From: CAUZIZ01 sp965222655
GTDB taxonomy: Bacteria > Acidobacteriota > UBA6911 > RPQK01 > JAJDTT01
NCBI GenBank assembly: GCA_965222655.1
Contig: CBDCUP010000022.1
Coordinates: 1-64,000 of the forward strand
Direction: 5' to 3'
Length of the DNA: 64,000 nt
The notes beneath the pieces are model-generated. The model was not told the origin of the DNA, did no database searches, and saw only the letters and a list, made by a program, of their open reading frames with translations. Shown piece by piece: positions 44,607 to 53,783 of the stretch; positions within the stretch are counted from its first letter, which is position 1, and the number at the start of each line of letters is the position of its first letter. The translations under genes were made by a program, and so were the position numbers.

Positions 44607-46088
44607 TCAGCTCAGAATCTCTTTGACAACCCGTGCTGGGAACTCGTCGGTGAGCCGCTCGGAGCGACCATTTCGCTTGTACACCAGGTCTCGGGCGTTC
44701 AGACCCAGCTGATGCAGGACGGTGGCGTGGAGATCGTGGACACTTACCCGATTCTCTACACCCTGGTACCCCAACTCGTCGGTCGTGCCGTGGACAGTTC
44801 CGCCCTTGATCCCGCCTCCGGCGAGCCAGACTGTGAACGCGTGCATGTTGTGATCTCGCCCCACTCGCTTGGCATCTTTGGGTATTTCAGAGTGGGGTAG
44901 CCGACCAAACTCTCCGCCCCAGAGCACCAGCGTGCTATCCAACAGGCCGCGTTGCTTCAAGTCCTGCAACAGGGCCGCAACTGGCCGGTCGGTCATGCCA
45001 CAGGTCTCGGGCAGGCCCTTCCAGATTTCGAAGTGGTGATCCCAGGGATCGTGATTCATGTAGATCTGGACGATGCGCACGCCACGCTCCACCAGCCGCC
45101 GGGCCATCAAACAGCGCCGGCCATAGGAGGCCGTCAGCTCGTCGTCCAGGCCGTACATCTCATGCGTCGTCTGGCTTTCCTGGGAAAGATCGAGGACATC
45201 AGTGGCTTCCAGCTGCATCCGAGCGGCCAACTCGTAGCTTTGAATCCGTGCTTCCAGCTCGGCCTCTCCCGGATGTTTCTGCAAGTGAACCCTGTCCATG
45301 CGCCCCAGTAGCGACCTCGCGGCCTGGAGCACGGGTCCGGGGAACTTCTCCCGAGGCTTGAGATTGGGCAAGGGAGACCCCTGCGACCGCATCCGGGTCC
45401 CCTGGTAGACCGGTGGCAACCAGCCGGATTGCCAGTTTTGAATACCGCAGCGGGGTAGCCCTGTCGGATCCTCCAACACCACATAGGCCGGCAGGTTCTG
45501 GTTCTCGCTTCCCAAACCATAGGCCACCCAGGAGCCAAGCGTGGGACGGCCTGGAAGGAGACGGCCGGTGTGCATCAGAAAGATTGCGGGCTCGTGGTTG
45601 GAGTGGGTGGTATACATGGCACGGACCACAGCCATATCGTCAACACGAGTTGCCAGGTGCGGCAGCAGCTCCGAGACGTCGATGCCCGACTTCCCATACT
45701 TGTCAAACTTGAACTTCGTGGGCATCAACGATCCGGCGACCCTATTGAGCCGCTGTTGGCTGTCCAGGGCAGAGGGGGGGGGCGGCTCACCCGCGTGCTT
45801 TTCCAGCAGCGGTTTGGGATCGAATAGATCCATCTGGCTGGGCCCACCCGACATAAAAAGCTGGATGACCGCCTTGGCCCTGGGTTCGAAATGCGGCGAT
45901 TTCGACCCTAGACCGGGAACCGTCCGCTCTGGGGACGCCGCTAACAGAGAAGCCGACGACGCCAGGTCCGCTCCCAGCAGGTAGGACAGGGCAGCCCCAT
46001 AGGCCCCGTCACCCAGACGGGAAAAGAGATCTCGGCGGGATAGGCGACTGGATCTGGGAATCGACCACATGGCATCCTCAATTGACAT
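44607..46088 (-). CDS. DUF1501 protein
   Basis: A 493-residue exported protein. An RR-x-F start (SRLSRRDLFSRLGDGAYGAA) is a likely twin-arginine signal. The alkaline-phosphatase-like core shows AKAVIQLFMSGGPSQMDLFD near 73-92, YTTHSNHEPAIFLMHTG near 155-171, WGGEFGRLPHSEIP near 397-410 and GRDHNMHAFTVWLAGGG near 416-433. The family has no proven activity but almost always pairs with cytochrome-c/DUF1549/DUF1553 proteins, as here. Its start overlaps the end of that gene by 11 bases. Confidence 0.92.
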   Translation of the reverse strand: MSIEDAMWSIPRSSRLSRRDLFSRLGDGAYGAALSYLLGADLASSASLLAASPERTVPGLGSKSPHFEPRAKAVIQLFMSGGPSQMDLFDPKPLLEKHAGEPPPPSALDSQQRLNRVAGSLMPTKFKFDKYGKSGIDVSELLPHLATRVDDMAVVRAMYTTHSNHEPAIFLMHTGRLLPGRPTLGSWVAYGLGSENQNLPAYVVLEDPTGLPRCGIQNWQSGWLPPVYQGTRMRSQGSPLPNLKPREKFPGPVLQAARSLLGRMDRVHLQKHPGEAELEARIQSYELAARMQLEATDVLDLSQESQTTHEMYGLDDELTASYGRRCLMARRLVERGVRIVQIYMNHDPWDHHFEIWKGLPETCGMTDRPVAALLQDLKQRGLLDSTLVLWGGEFGRLPHSEIPKDAKRVGRDHNMHAFTVWLAGGGIKGGTVHGTTDELGYQGVENRVSVHDLHATVLHQLGLNARDLVYKRNGRSERLTDEFPARVVKEILS

Positions 46089-48840
46089 AGACGAACTCAG
46101 CTGAATTCAGAATCACATGACAGAAAGTGGACAGCGCCAGCCATTCGGCCCGCGTCTGTCTGGGCTCGGCAGTAGGTTCCTTCTCAAGCTGATCTAGCCA
46201 CCGCTCCCTCAAAAGTCCCAAGGACTGGAGGGCATCACCGAGTTCCTGGGCCGACGGATCACGGGTGAGAGCCGTCAGGTAGATACGCTTGATCTGTTCT
46301 TCTCGGTCGGCGCCGACCGCATCGATGATCCGACCCGCGAAGAAACGGGCGCTCTCCCGCACCAGGTCTCCGTTCCATAGTACCAGTGCTTGCGACGGCA
46401 CGTTTGATTGGCGTCGCATGACACAGTTGGTCTCCAGGCGCGGGGCGTCAAAGACCTCCAACATAGTGACAGGCGTGGAGCGACGACGAAGCAGATAGAC
46501 ACTTCTTCGAAGGCTCTCCGAGTCCACTTCCCCATCCGGTCCTATCTTCACGGCATCTGCTGATCCAAACTGGCGAAGATCCAGCCTGTCTCCAGTCTTG
46601 AGGATCGAGTCACGAAGCGTCTCGGCATCCATGCGCCGCATCGGGAAATGCGAGATAAGCCGGTTGTCGGGATCGGCTAAGCGCCGTGCTGGGTCGTGGC
46701 CAGAACTCTGTCGATAGACCGTCGAGGTCATGATCAGCCGGTGCATTGCCTTGATGCTCCAGCCCCGGCTTACGAACTCCGTTGCCAACCAGTCCAACAA
46801 CTCGGGATGGGAAGGGCGCTCGCCGGTCAGACCGAAGTTATCTGATGTCCTGACCAATCCGACACCAAAATGATCTTGCCAGATCCGGTTCACGATGACC
46901 CGCGCCGTCAGAGGGTGGTTGGGCTGAATCAGCCAACGGGCAAACGCCAGACGCCGGCCGCTCGTCTGGTTTCCCTTTCGCGGTGGCTTTACTTCATAGG
47001 GGGACAGAGAACCTGAGAAAACTGAGGGGATACCTGGTGAGACCCGCTGTCCGGGGGCGAAGGCGTCACCTCTAAGATGGACAAAGGTCGGATCCGGCTC
47101 CCCTCCCAGGTCGTACAGTGCCAGGATCTTGGGCGAAGGGCGCAGTTTCTTCCTGGTGGCATCGATTTCTCCCCGGATCCTCTCGAGCCGATCGTTGGGC
47201 AGAGGGATCACTCCTTCGCGGGACTCCCTTTTCGAGGAGTCATCCGCCTGCTTCAGCAGCTGCTCCAGCCGCTCAATATCGGCCAGAATGGGTTGGTTGT
47301 GAAGGGAAACCTCTCGACGCTCTTCTTCCGGGGCAAACTCGAGCTGGCGTTTTGCCGGCTCGATCCAATCATAGAGGTCGTACGCCTCACGAAAGATGGC
47401 GCTGAAACGATAGTAGTCGCGCTGAGGAATAGGGTCGTACTTGTGATCATGACATCGTGCGCACCCCACAGTGAGCCCGAGCACCGAGGAGCTGACAACC
47501 TCGAGCTGCTCGGCCAGCATGTCGAACCGGTCTCTAACGTATTGGGTAAAGCCATCCTGGCACATCCGAAGAAAGCCGGTAGCCACCAGATTGTCAAACT
47601 GCTCCGGGGTGAGTTCTTTGGCCGCCTTGTAGTCAAAGAGCTCGTCACCTGCGATCTGTTCCAGAAGAAAACGGTCATAGGGCTTGTCGTCGTTGAACGA
47701 CCGGATGACGTAGTCACGGTAGCGATAGGCAAAGGGCCGGACCAGATCCACATCAAGCTTGCCGGACGAATCGGAGTAACCGGCTGCATCCAACCAGAAC
47801 CGTCCCCAATGCTCTCCATAGTGGGTTGAGTCCAGCAGGCGATCGATCATGCGAGGGTAGGCATCCGCTGCGGAATCCCTGAGATAGCTCCTGATCTCCT
47901 GGGGTGACGGAGGTAGCCCAGTCAGTGCCAGATACGCTCTTCGCAACAGCGTCAAACGGTCTGCCTGGGGCGAGTAGCTCAGCTGCTTCTGCTCCAGTTT
48001 TTCCAAGAAAAATGCATCTATCGCTGTGCGGACCAGATCCTTCTGTCGAACCTCGGGGACTTCAGAGCGGATGGGGCTACGGAAGGACCAGAACTCTCGA
48101 TCACTGGCATCCACGAGGGGATCTGCAGACGGAACGACCTCGACCAGGGGAGCTCCAGGGGGTGCTCCGGCCGCAATCCAGCGGCGCAGAGTTTCCAACT
48201 CGGCGACGGTCGCGGGAAGGATATCAGCCTTTTCTACCAGCTCCTTCGGAGGCATCTCAGCGGCCGCGATCCGCCGGATCAGGAGACTCTGATCCGGCCT
48301 ACCGGGTACCATCGCGGGCCCCGACTTCCCTCCTCGCAAGATGCTTTCCCGGCTCCTCAGATCGAGACCTGCCTCCTGCTTTCTCCTACCGTGGCAGCGG
48401 ACACACTTCACATTGACGATACCCACCATCACTTCGGTCTCGGTGACTCCTCCAGCCCCTGCGCGAGCTGCAGGGGAGGTGGAGGCCTCTCCCTTGATCA
48501 GCGCCCCTCCATCGATCCAGAGGCGAAGACGATCGATCTCTTCAGGGTCCAGCTTCGTCTTGCCAGGGGGCATGGCTCCTTGGACCACCTTTTGGAGGAG
48601 GAGACTCTCATTCGGCAGGAAAGGCGTGATTACGGAACCGGAACGACCTCCTTTGAGAATACTGTCCCTGGTCCTGAGGTCGAGATCGGACTGGCGGTCG
48701 GCATCCCCGTGACAGGCAAGGCAGCGGGTTTCGAGAATAGGGAGGACGTCCGACTCGAAGCGTGGCGGCTCTTCAGTCACGGCTTCAGCCGTGCCCACGC
48801 AGAAGAGCAAGAAGAAACATGCAGGACGGTGGAACTTCAT
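46078..48840 (-). CDS. Planctomycete-type cytochrome c / DUF1549 / DUF1553 protein
   Basis: About 920 residues from ATG 48840, where MKFHRPACFFLLFCVGTAEA reads as a signal peptide. Two haem motifs, CLACHGD and CVRCHGR (each CxxCH), form the N-terminal cytochrome part. DUF1549 follows with FWLDAAGYSDSSG and CARCHDHKYDPIPQ, and DUF1553 ends the protein with RVIVNRIWQDHFGVGLVRTS. It is presumably periplasmic and paired with the DUF1501 protein, perhaps in breakdown of complex sugars. The upstream alternative start at 48885 adds 15 residues without signal character. Confidence 0.92.
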   Translation of the reverse strand: MKFHRPACFFLLFCVGTAEAVTEEPPRFESDVLPILETRCLACHGDADRQSDLDLRTRDSILKGGRSGSVITPFLPNESLLLQKVVQGAMPPGKTKLDPEEIDRLRLWIDGGALIKGEASTSPAARAGAGGVTETEVMVGIVNVKCVRCHGRRKQEAGLDLRSRESILRGGKSGPAMVPGRPDQSLLIRRIAAAEMPPKELVEKADILPATVAELETLRRWIAAGAPPGAPLVEVVPSADPLVDASDREFWSFRSPIRSEVPEVRQKDLVRTAIDAFFLEKLEQKQLSYSPQADRLTLLRRAYLALTGLPPSPQEIRSYLRDSAADAYPRMIDRLLDSTHYGEHWGRFWLDAAGYSDSSGKLDVDLVRPFAYRYRDYVIRSFNDDKPYDRFLLEQIAGDELFDYKAAKELTPEQFDNLVATGFLRMCQDGFTQYVRDRFDMLAEQLEVVSSSVLGLTVGCARCHDHKYDPIPQRDYYRFSAIFREAYDLYDWIEPAKRQLEFAPEEERREVSLHNQPILADIERLEQLLKQADDSSKRESREGVIPLPNDRLERIRGEIDATRKKLRPSPKILALYDLGGEPDPTFVHLRGDAFAPGQRVSPGIPSVFSGSLSPYEVKPPRKGNQTSGRRLAFARWLIQPNHPLTARVIVNRIWQDHFGVGLVRTSDNFGLTGERPSHPELLDWLATEFVSRGWSIKAMHRLIMTSTVYRQSSGHDPARRLADPDNRLISHFPMRRMDAETLRDSILKTGDRLDLRQFGSADAVKIGPDGEVDSESLRRSVYLLRRRSTPVTMLEVFDAPRLETNCVMRRQSNVPSQALVLWNGDLVRESARFFAGRIIDAVGADREEQIKRIYLTALTRDPSAQELGDALQSLGLLRERWLDQLEKEPTAEPRQTRAEWLALSTFCHVILNSAEFVYVN

Positions 48841-49059
48841 GGTTGCTGCCATCACTGAAAGACCAGGACCTGAGAACTCGTGCAAGCTAAGCAGATTCTA
48901 ATCCGCCGACGCCGGAAGGATCAAGAACGGGGGACTTCTTGTCGGTCCAACCGTCAGGGGTTACAATGCGACCTTGCCGACCAGATCTTGGACCTCCATG
49001 GCTATATCCGTCGCATCCAAAACAACCGAGAATAGACACGATAACCAGGAGCAGGTCAC
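48841..49059. other. Intergenic region between divergent genes
   Basis: About 220 bases that probably hold the promoters of two divergent genes. I cannot place them with confidence and see no repeat here. Confidence 0.4.
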
Positions 49060-49974
49060 TTGAACGAACCAATTGCCTATCTCAAGGGTGAATTTGTCCC
49101 CTACTCTCAGTGCGTCCTACCGATTCATGACCTGGGCATCGTGATTGGCGCTGCGGTGACAGATTTCTTCCGAACATTTCACCAGCAGCCCTACCGAATG
49201 GAAGATCACTCGCGTCGCTTCTACCGTTCCTGCAAGTATGCACGTATCGAGCCTCCGGTCAGCCTCGAAGAGAGCAACGACATCTCGCGCAAGCTGATCG
49301 AGCACAACAGTAAGCTTGCTCCTGGCCGGGAGTTGGGCCTGGTGTATTACATGACAGCTGGCGAAAACCCGGTGTATGCAGGTGCGGCCGGGATATCCAA
49401 GAAGCTGACCGCCAGTTATGTCCAGCACACCTTTCCGCTGCAATTCGACCTCTGGAAAGAGGTCTTCCTGAAGGGCGTCCACTGCGTGACGCCGTCGCCG
49501 CGCCACTGGCCGCCGCAGTGCCTTTCGTCGAAGATCAAGAATCGCAATCGGCTGCATATGTGGATCGGCGACCAGGAGGTCCAGCAGCTCGACCCCAAAG
49601 CCACGGCCGTTTACCTGGACATCAACGGAAACATTACAGAAACCGGCGGATCGAACTTCGTCATCTTTCGCGACGGCAAGGTGGTCTCACCGCGACGCCC
49701 GAATATCCTCTGGGGGATTAGCCTTACCGTGCTGGAAGAGATCCTGGGAGAAATGGGCATCCCCTTCGTAGAGCAGGACATCCAGACCTACGATGTCATC
49801 AATGCCGATGAAGCGTGGCTCCCGACGACACCCTACTGCCTGGGGCCGGTAGTGCGCATCAATGGAGCGCCTATCGGGGACGGTAAACCTGGCCCGCTGT
49901 GGCGGCGTGTCCTCGACCATTGGAGCCGAATCGTGGGCAAGGACATCTATCTTGAAACGGCCGAATCGACCTAG
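49060..49974 (+). CDS. Class IV aminotransferase (BCAT/D-amino acid aminotransferase-like)
   Basis: A 304-residue PLP enzyme starting at TTG (49060) after CCAGGAGCA. The fold-type IV motifs are AYLKGEFVPYSQCVLPIHDL at the start, the PLP lysine in LSSKIKNRNRLHMW near 157-170 and GNITETGGSNFVIFRDGKVV near 190-209. Such enzymes act on branched-chain or D-amino acids, or cleave aminodeoxychorismate. It is followed after 157 bases by a radical SAM gene on the same strand, suggesting a shared biosynthetic role. Confidence 0.87.
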   Translation: MNEPIAYLKGEFVPYSQCVLPIHDLGIVIGAAVTDFFRTFHQQPYRMEDHSRRFYRSCKYARIEPPVSLEESNDISRKLIEHNSKLAPGRELGLVYYMTAGENPVYAGAAGISKKLTASYVQHTFPLQFDLWKEVFLKGVHCVTPSPRHWPPQCLSSKIKNRNRLHMWIGDQEVQQLDPKATAVYLDINGNITETGGSNFVIFRDGKVVSPRRPNILWGISLTVLEEILGEMGIPFVEQDIQTYDVINADEAWLPTTPYCLGPVVRINGAPIGDGKPGPLWRRVLDHWSRIVGKDIYLETAEST

Positions 49975-50131
49975 GGTGTTTCGGTGGTGCCAATCCCCCT
50001 TTGCCAATTACTGCTTGCGAAATTCCTGCGCTAGCCCTAAGATTTAGCCAGCTCTGAATAGTAGTTCGGAGCAAGACCATAACGTAGGCGCTGGTTCCTG
50101 GGAGGCCAGTGGCTAAGGAAAGGACATTTTA

Positions 50132-51778
50132 GTGAGCGAGACATCTCCGCAGCCATTTCGTATATTTCTGGCCAATCCTGCACCTGCGGCCGAAAGAATC
50201 CAATTCTCCTTCATCACTCCGCGTTTCCTGCCGGTACTGGCAGCCGTGACGCCAGAAGAGGATTACATCAAGGGATTACGGCTGATTGACCAGGCCGTGG
50301 ACCCGTTCCCCTTCGACGAAGTCCAGCCCGGCGACCTGGTCGGTATTGGCATCCACACCTTCAACGCGCTACACGGCTACACGCTTGCAGCGAAGGTCCG
50401 GGAACTCGGTGCCACCCCCATCATTGGTGGCCCCCACGTCTCGGTCTTCCCCGACGAAGCAGCCCAGCACGGTGATGCCGTGGTGACGGGAGACGCCGAG
50501 ATGGTCTGGGGTCAGGCGATACGTGACTATGCAGAAGGGCGGCTGCAGCCTCGCTACAATGGCGGGCGGGTCGATCCCGAGTCCTTCTCACCGGCGCGCT
50601 GGGACTTGATGACGCTGGACCGCTACCTGGTGGCATCAGTGCAGACAGTACGAGGCTGTCCCAAGAGCTGCAGTTTCTGTTCTGTGTGGGTGCAGGACGG
50701 TCGCTCGCCCAGGCTTCGGACCAACGACGCCATCATCACAGAGCTCAAGGCTCTTTACAGTGCGGGCTTCCGTCTGATCATGTTCGCCGACGACAATTTT
50801 TATCCCTATACGCCGCAAGACATCGAGAACGCACCCAATGAGGAGCAGCGTAGCCGTGTCGAGGCAGGCATGGCGGCGCGCTACGAACTCCTGGAACGCC
50901 TGGCCGATGAGATACCGTCAGACATGTACTTCTTTACCCAGATCACGATGGAAGTAGCCGACGATCCCAAGTACATGAAGGCCATGAAGAAAGGGCGTAT
51001 AGGGGGCGCGCTGATCGGAATCGAGACCATCACCGAAGAGGGCCTGAAGGCGACCAACAAAGGCTTCAACTCCAGCGGAGCCGAACTGGCACAACGCCTG
51101 GAGACGATCCGCAAGGAAGCCTTTTCCTACATCATGGGAGCGTTCATCTTCGGAATCGAGACCGACACCCAGGAGAGTATGGATCAGACCATCGACTTCG
51201 CTCGCGACTGCGGGGTCGCGCTGGTACAGTTCATACCCCTGACTCCCCTCCCCGGAACCGTCGACTTTCAGATGATGCGCAAGGACCGAAAGGTGCTGAA
51301 GCTGAAAGACGTGAACTACGATTACTGGTTGGACCCCGATCATCCGCGCATCCTCTACCATCATCCGCATCTAAAAGAGGAAGAGATTCTCGCTGGTATT
51401 GAAAAAGCCTGGCGCGATTTCTACAGTATGGCTTCGACCATCAAACGCTGCCGGCGATTCGGGATGTTCAAGAATGCCCGAAATTTCCTGGCCTACTTCG
51501 TCGTCTGCCAGGGCATGCTGAGTCGTTACCGACGTTACGGCATCTCGGCCGATAGCGCGGTGCGGGGCACCAAGCACAAGATCGCCAATCTACTCGGGAA
51601 AATGGCCCTTTCTCTGCTGAAGCGGCCCCCGCATCCCGACTGGATTGCACAAGGGACGAACGGAGCCTCGCGAATCCCTGAGCATGCTTCAGCTCCGGAG
51701 AAGGATTCTCCAGCGATTCCGCCCACGGCCGTCGATCCGGATAGCCCTACAGCGTCCCGGGAGTCAATCGCCAGTTAG
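50132..51778 (+). CDS. Cobalamin-binding-domain radical SAM protein
   Basis: A 548-residue protein starting at GTG (50132), preceded by AAGGA. Residues about 1-145 form a B12-binding-like Rossmann domain (LVGIGIHTFNALHGYTLAAK, IIGGPHVSVFPDEAAQHGD). The radical SAM barrel has the cluster motif CPKSCSFCS near 176-184, then FADDNFYP and GALIGIETITEEGL. The C-terminal part is basic and proline-rich. Family members perform methylation or rearrangement on unactivated carbon; no substrate is evident. It is one of few enzymes of this class in the window and pairs with the upstream aminotransferase. Confidence 0.9.
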   Translation: MSETSPQPFRIFLANPAPAAERIQFSFITPRFLPVLAAVTPEEDYIKGLRLIDQAVDPFPFDEVQPGDLVGIGIHTFNALHGYTLAAKVRELGATPIIGGPHVSVFPDEAAQHGDAVVTGDAEMVWGQAIRDYAEGRLQPRYNGGRVDPESFSPARWDLMTLDRYLVASVQTVRGCPKSCSFCSVWVQDGRSPRLRTNDAIITELKALYSAGFRLIMFADDNFYPYTPQDIENAPNEEQRSRVEAGMAARYELLERLADEIPSDMYFFTQITMEVADDPKYMKAMKKGRIGGALIGIETITEEGLKATNKGFNSSGAELAQRLETIRKEAFSYIMGAFIFGIETDTQESMDQTIDFARDCGVALVQFIPLTPLPGTVDFQMMRKDRKVLKLKDVNYDYWLDPDHPRILYHHPHLKEEEILAGIEKAWRDFYSMASTIKRCRRFGMFKNARNFLAYFVVCQGMLSRYRRYGISADSAVRGTKHKIANLLGKMALSLLKRPPHPDWIAQGTNGASRIPEHASAPEKDSPAIPPTAVDPDSPTASRESIAS

Positions 51779-51838
51779 CTGGGGACGGCGCCGCGGCGGA
51801 GATCAAGAGAAACTAGTCTACCCTGACGCATTTCTCGG

Positions 51839-51953
51839 GTTCTTACGCCAACGGCGTTATTGCGAGTAGCCCAGGGTTGCAATGCGAAGCGAGCACCCCT
51901 GGGTTCAGGTCACCCCTGTCTTTTCTACACTGAAAGTGTTACTGCCGAGACCT
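51839..51953 (+). repeat. Repeat D, intact copy
   Basis: A 115-bp intergenic repeat with two small hairpins, ACGCC-AAC-GGCGT and ACACT-GAA-AGTGT, and a longer pair CCCAGGG/CCCTGGG in between. The reversed, IS110-split copy at 22263-22341 plus 24011-24047 has ACGCT/AGCGT in the second hairpin, a compensatory change. The sequence matching the IS110 target is AGCCCAGGGTTGC near 51868-51880. Confidence 0.82.
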
Positions 51954-52034
51954 TGCTATGTGTCGGGAGCTCGATCGCGCCAATCCAGCGCGGTCATTTC
52001 GAGTCATACCGCCGGTTGACAGATCGGCTGCGCA

Positions 52035-52810
52035 TCAGCCCTCGCGGGGATACACGATCACTCTTCGGAAGGGAGATTTCCCTACGCTCTCGGAAGAGAG
52101 GCCGTGGCTCTGGATGAGCTCGTGCTGCAGGCGTCGGACGTAGGAGTTCTGAGGTGTCAACTCCACCGGCTTCACCGTGCGCTGCACTCGAACGATAGCA
52201 TCTTCGCTCTCCTGGAGGGCGACACGGTATTGGGGACCGGTCGCGTTCGGCGTCTGAACAGCATCGGGGAAAAATCGTAGCAGGGCGCTCTTGATCTGGA
52301 CCAGCGTATTGCTCTTGATCCGACAGACTCTGGTGCCCTGCTCCAGCGCTTGAAGCAGTTTCTTCGGCTCCCTCTTTCGCTGCGCCTTCAGACCCAGGAT
52401 CAAGTCGCTCTGAGTGGGTTTGTCTACCAGCCGCAGCGGAAGCCCCAGGTCACGGATCGCCTGCTCCAGACGGGTTCGACTCACTCAAAGAGGAAACACT
52501 CTGACAATCCTCGAGGAATTCCGATCGGAGGAAAAGCTCCTTGCTCCAACTGAAGGCTCCTGCTCCGAAGGGAAGGAGCGCTCCCTATCCTCCGAGCGCA
52601 GGATAGGGTCCCGAGCATGCGTTCCCTTCTCGATATCCACCTTGCCGTCCGGCATCCGCACACGCATCTTGGGATGAACCAGAGCGCGGGCGAGGAGTGC
52701 ATCGGCAACGGCAGCGATGTCGGGCTAGACGGCCAGGCGATCGCGGTTCTGGATCTCAACCCGGTTTTAGTTGAGAATCCATCAGAGAACCGCCAAGAAC
52801 TCGACAGAGG
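52035..52810 (-). pseudogene. R3H-domain nucleic-acid-binding protein, degenerate
   Basis: The open part, 52035-52484, encodes SRTRLEQAIRDLGLPLRL and, at the C-terminus, an R3H domain (NSYVRRLQHELIQSHGLSSE, KSPFRRVIVYP). These match the C-terminal half of Ycf45/SpoIIIAA-like AAA proteins. Upstream in the same frame, VRVFPL is followed by TGA where relatives have an aromatic or glycine residue before VSR. Further upstream are IQNRDRLAV and HPKMRVRMPDGKVDIEKGT with more stops. The ATPase domain with Walker motifs is absent. An inverted-repeat insert near 52520-52610 (GGAG/CTCC-rich) may have disrupted the gene. Confidence 0.62.
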
Positions 52811-52838
52811 AGCCATTTTTCCGATTTAATGGGCCGGT

Positions 52839-53717
52839 ATGAGAAAGTCGTTTTTTCTACTTCTGTTCCTGGTCTCGCTGAGCGCCACCGAATCGGCCGA
52901 GACCAGAGTCCTGACCAAGCTCAATCAGCTGATGCAGCAGGGGGCTCCACTGACCTTCTCTCAACTGCACAATGACAGCCGCTTTGAGAAAGAGGAGAAG
53001 GACTTTATCGGGAGGATGTACGAAATCTTTTTCGGGATTCCCGCCTTTCTCAAGAGTGAACACGAACAAACCAGAGCGATTCCTACGCTTCGCAAGATCG
53101 CGGATCACTTTGGTGTGACCGTGGAATCAATCGATCTGCTTCTGACCGTCATGGCGGCGGACCGTAGAGTCCCTTCCTTCTTTGTCCGTGACCAGACGAG
53201 TAAGGAGATCACGTCACTCCAGCTGGCCCGGATCGCCGGATTCATCAGGAAGCACGAAGGCCAAGTCAAGGTCACGGGATGGGAGGGTCGGCCAGTACCC
53301 TCCTTTAGTGTAGAAACCTTCGACGGCAAGACGCTGTCCTCCGCCGATTTGGCGGGCACCAACATGCTGCTCTATTTCTGGTTCACCGGCTGCCCCCCTT
53401 GTGGCCGCATCACTCCGCATCTGAAGTCTCTGCATGAGAAATATCAACAGTCCAACTTCAAACTGATCGGCCTGAATGCGGACCGTATCCTGGGGCTGAC
53501 TGCCACCGATCAGAACCGCGAGGACTACCAGAAAAGGCATGAGATCAACTTCGTCAACGCTCATGTTGACGAAGCGACCCGCGAGGCGTTTGGGCAGGTC
53601 AACGTCTTCCCTACCCTGTTCGCAATCGACTCCAAGGGCGCGGTGGCACGGCATCTGATCAACTATCAAGACTGGTCCACGTTGGATGAGACGGTGGGTC
53701 AGCTGGTCGAGGAATAA
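52839..53717 (+). CDS. TlpA-like thioredoxin-fold protein, exported
   Basis: A 292-residue protein with signal peptide MRKSFFLLLFLVSLSATESA. A helical N-terminal domain covers residues about 22-140. The redoxin domain starts at VPSFSVETFDGKTLSSADLA; the active site is FTGCPPCGRI near 182-191 and the cis-proline lies in VFPTLFAIDSKG. It is a periplasmic thiol-disulfide oxidoreductase, probably reducing, in cytochrome maturation or general disulfide control. The long N-terminal domain is unusual and could bind a partner. The ATG at 52839 is taken for its signal peptide. Confidence 0.87.
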   Translation: MRKSFFLLLFLVSLSATESAETRVLTKLNQLMQQGAPLTFSQLHNDSRFEKEEKDFIGRMYEIFFGIPAFLKSEHEQTRAIPTLRKIADHFGVTVESIDLLLTVMAADRRVPSFFVRDQTSKEITSLQLARIAGFIRKHEGQVKVTGWEGRPVPSFSVETFDGKTLSSADLAGTNMLLYFWFTGCPPCGRITPHLKSLHEKYQQSNFKLIGLNADRILGLTATDQNREDYQKRHEINFVNAHVDEATREAFGQVNVFPTLFAIDSKGAVARHLINYQDWSTLDETVGQLVEE

Positions 53718-53783
53718 GTCCCAGGTTCCAAGGTCCCAATTACCAAAGAATTCCCCAATCCCAAGCATAAACACGGTGGTCTG

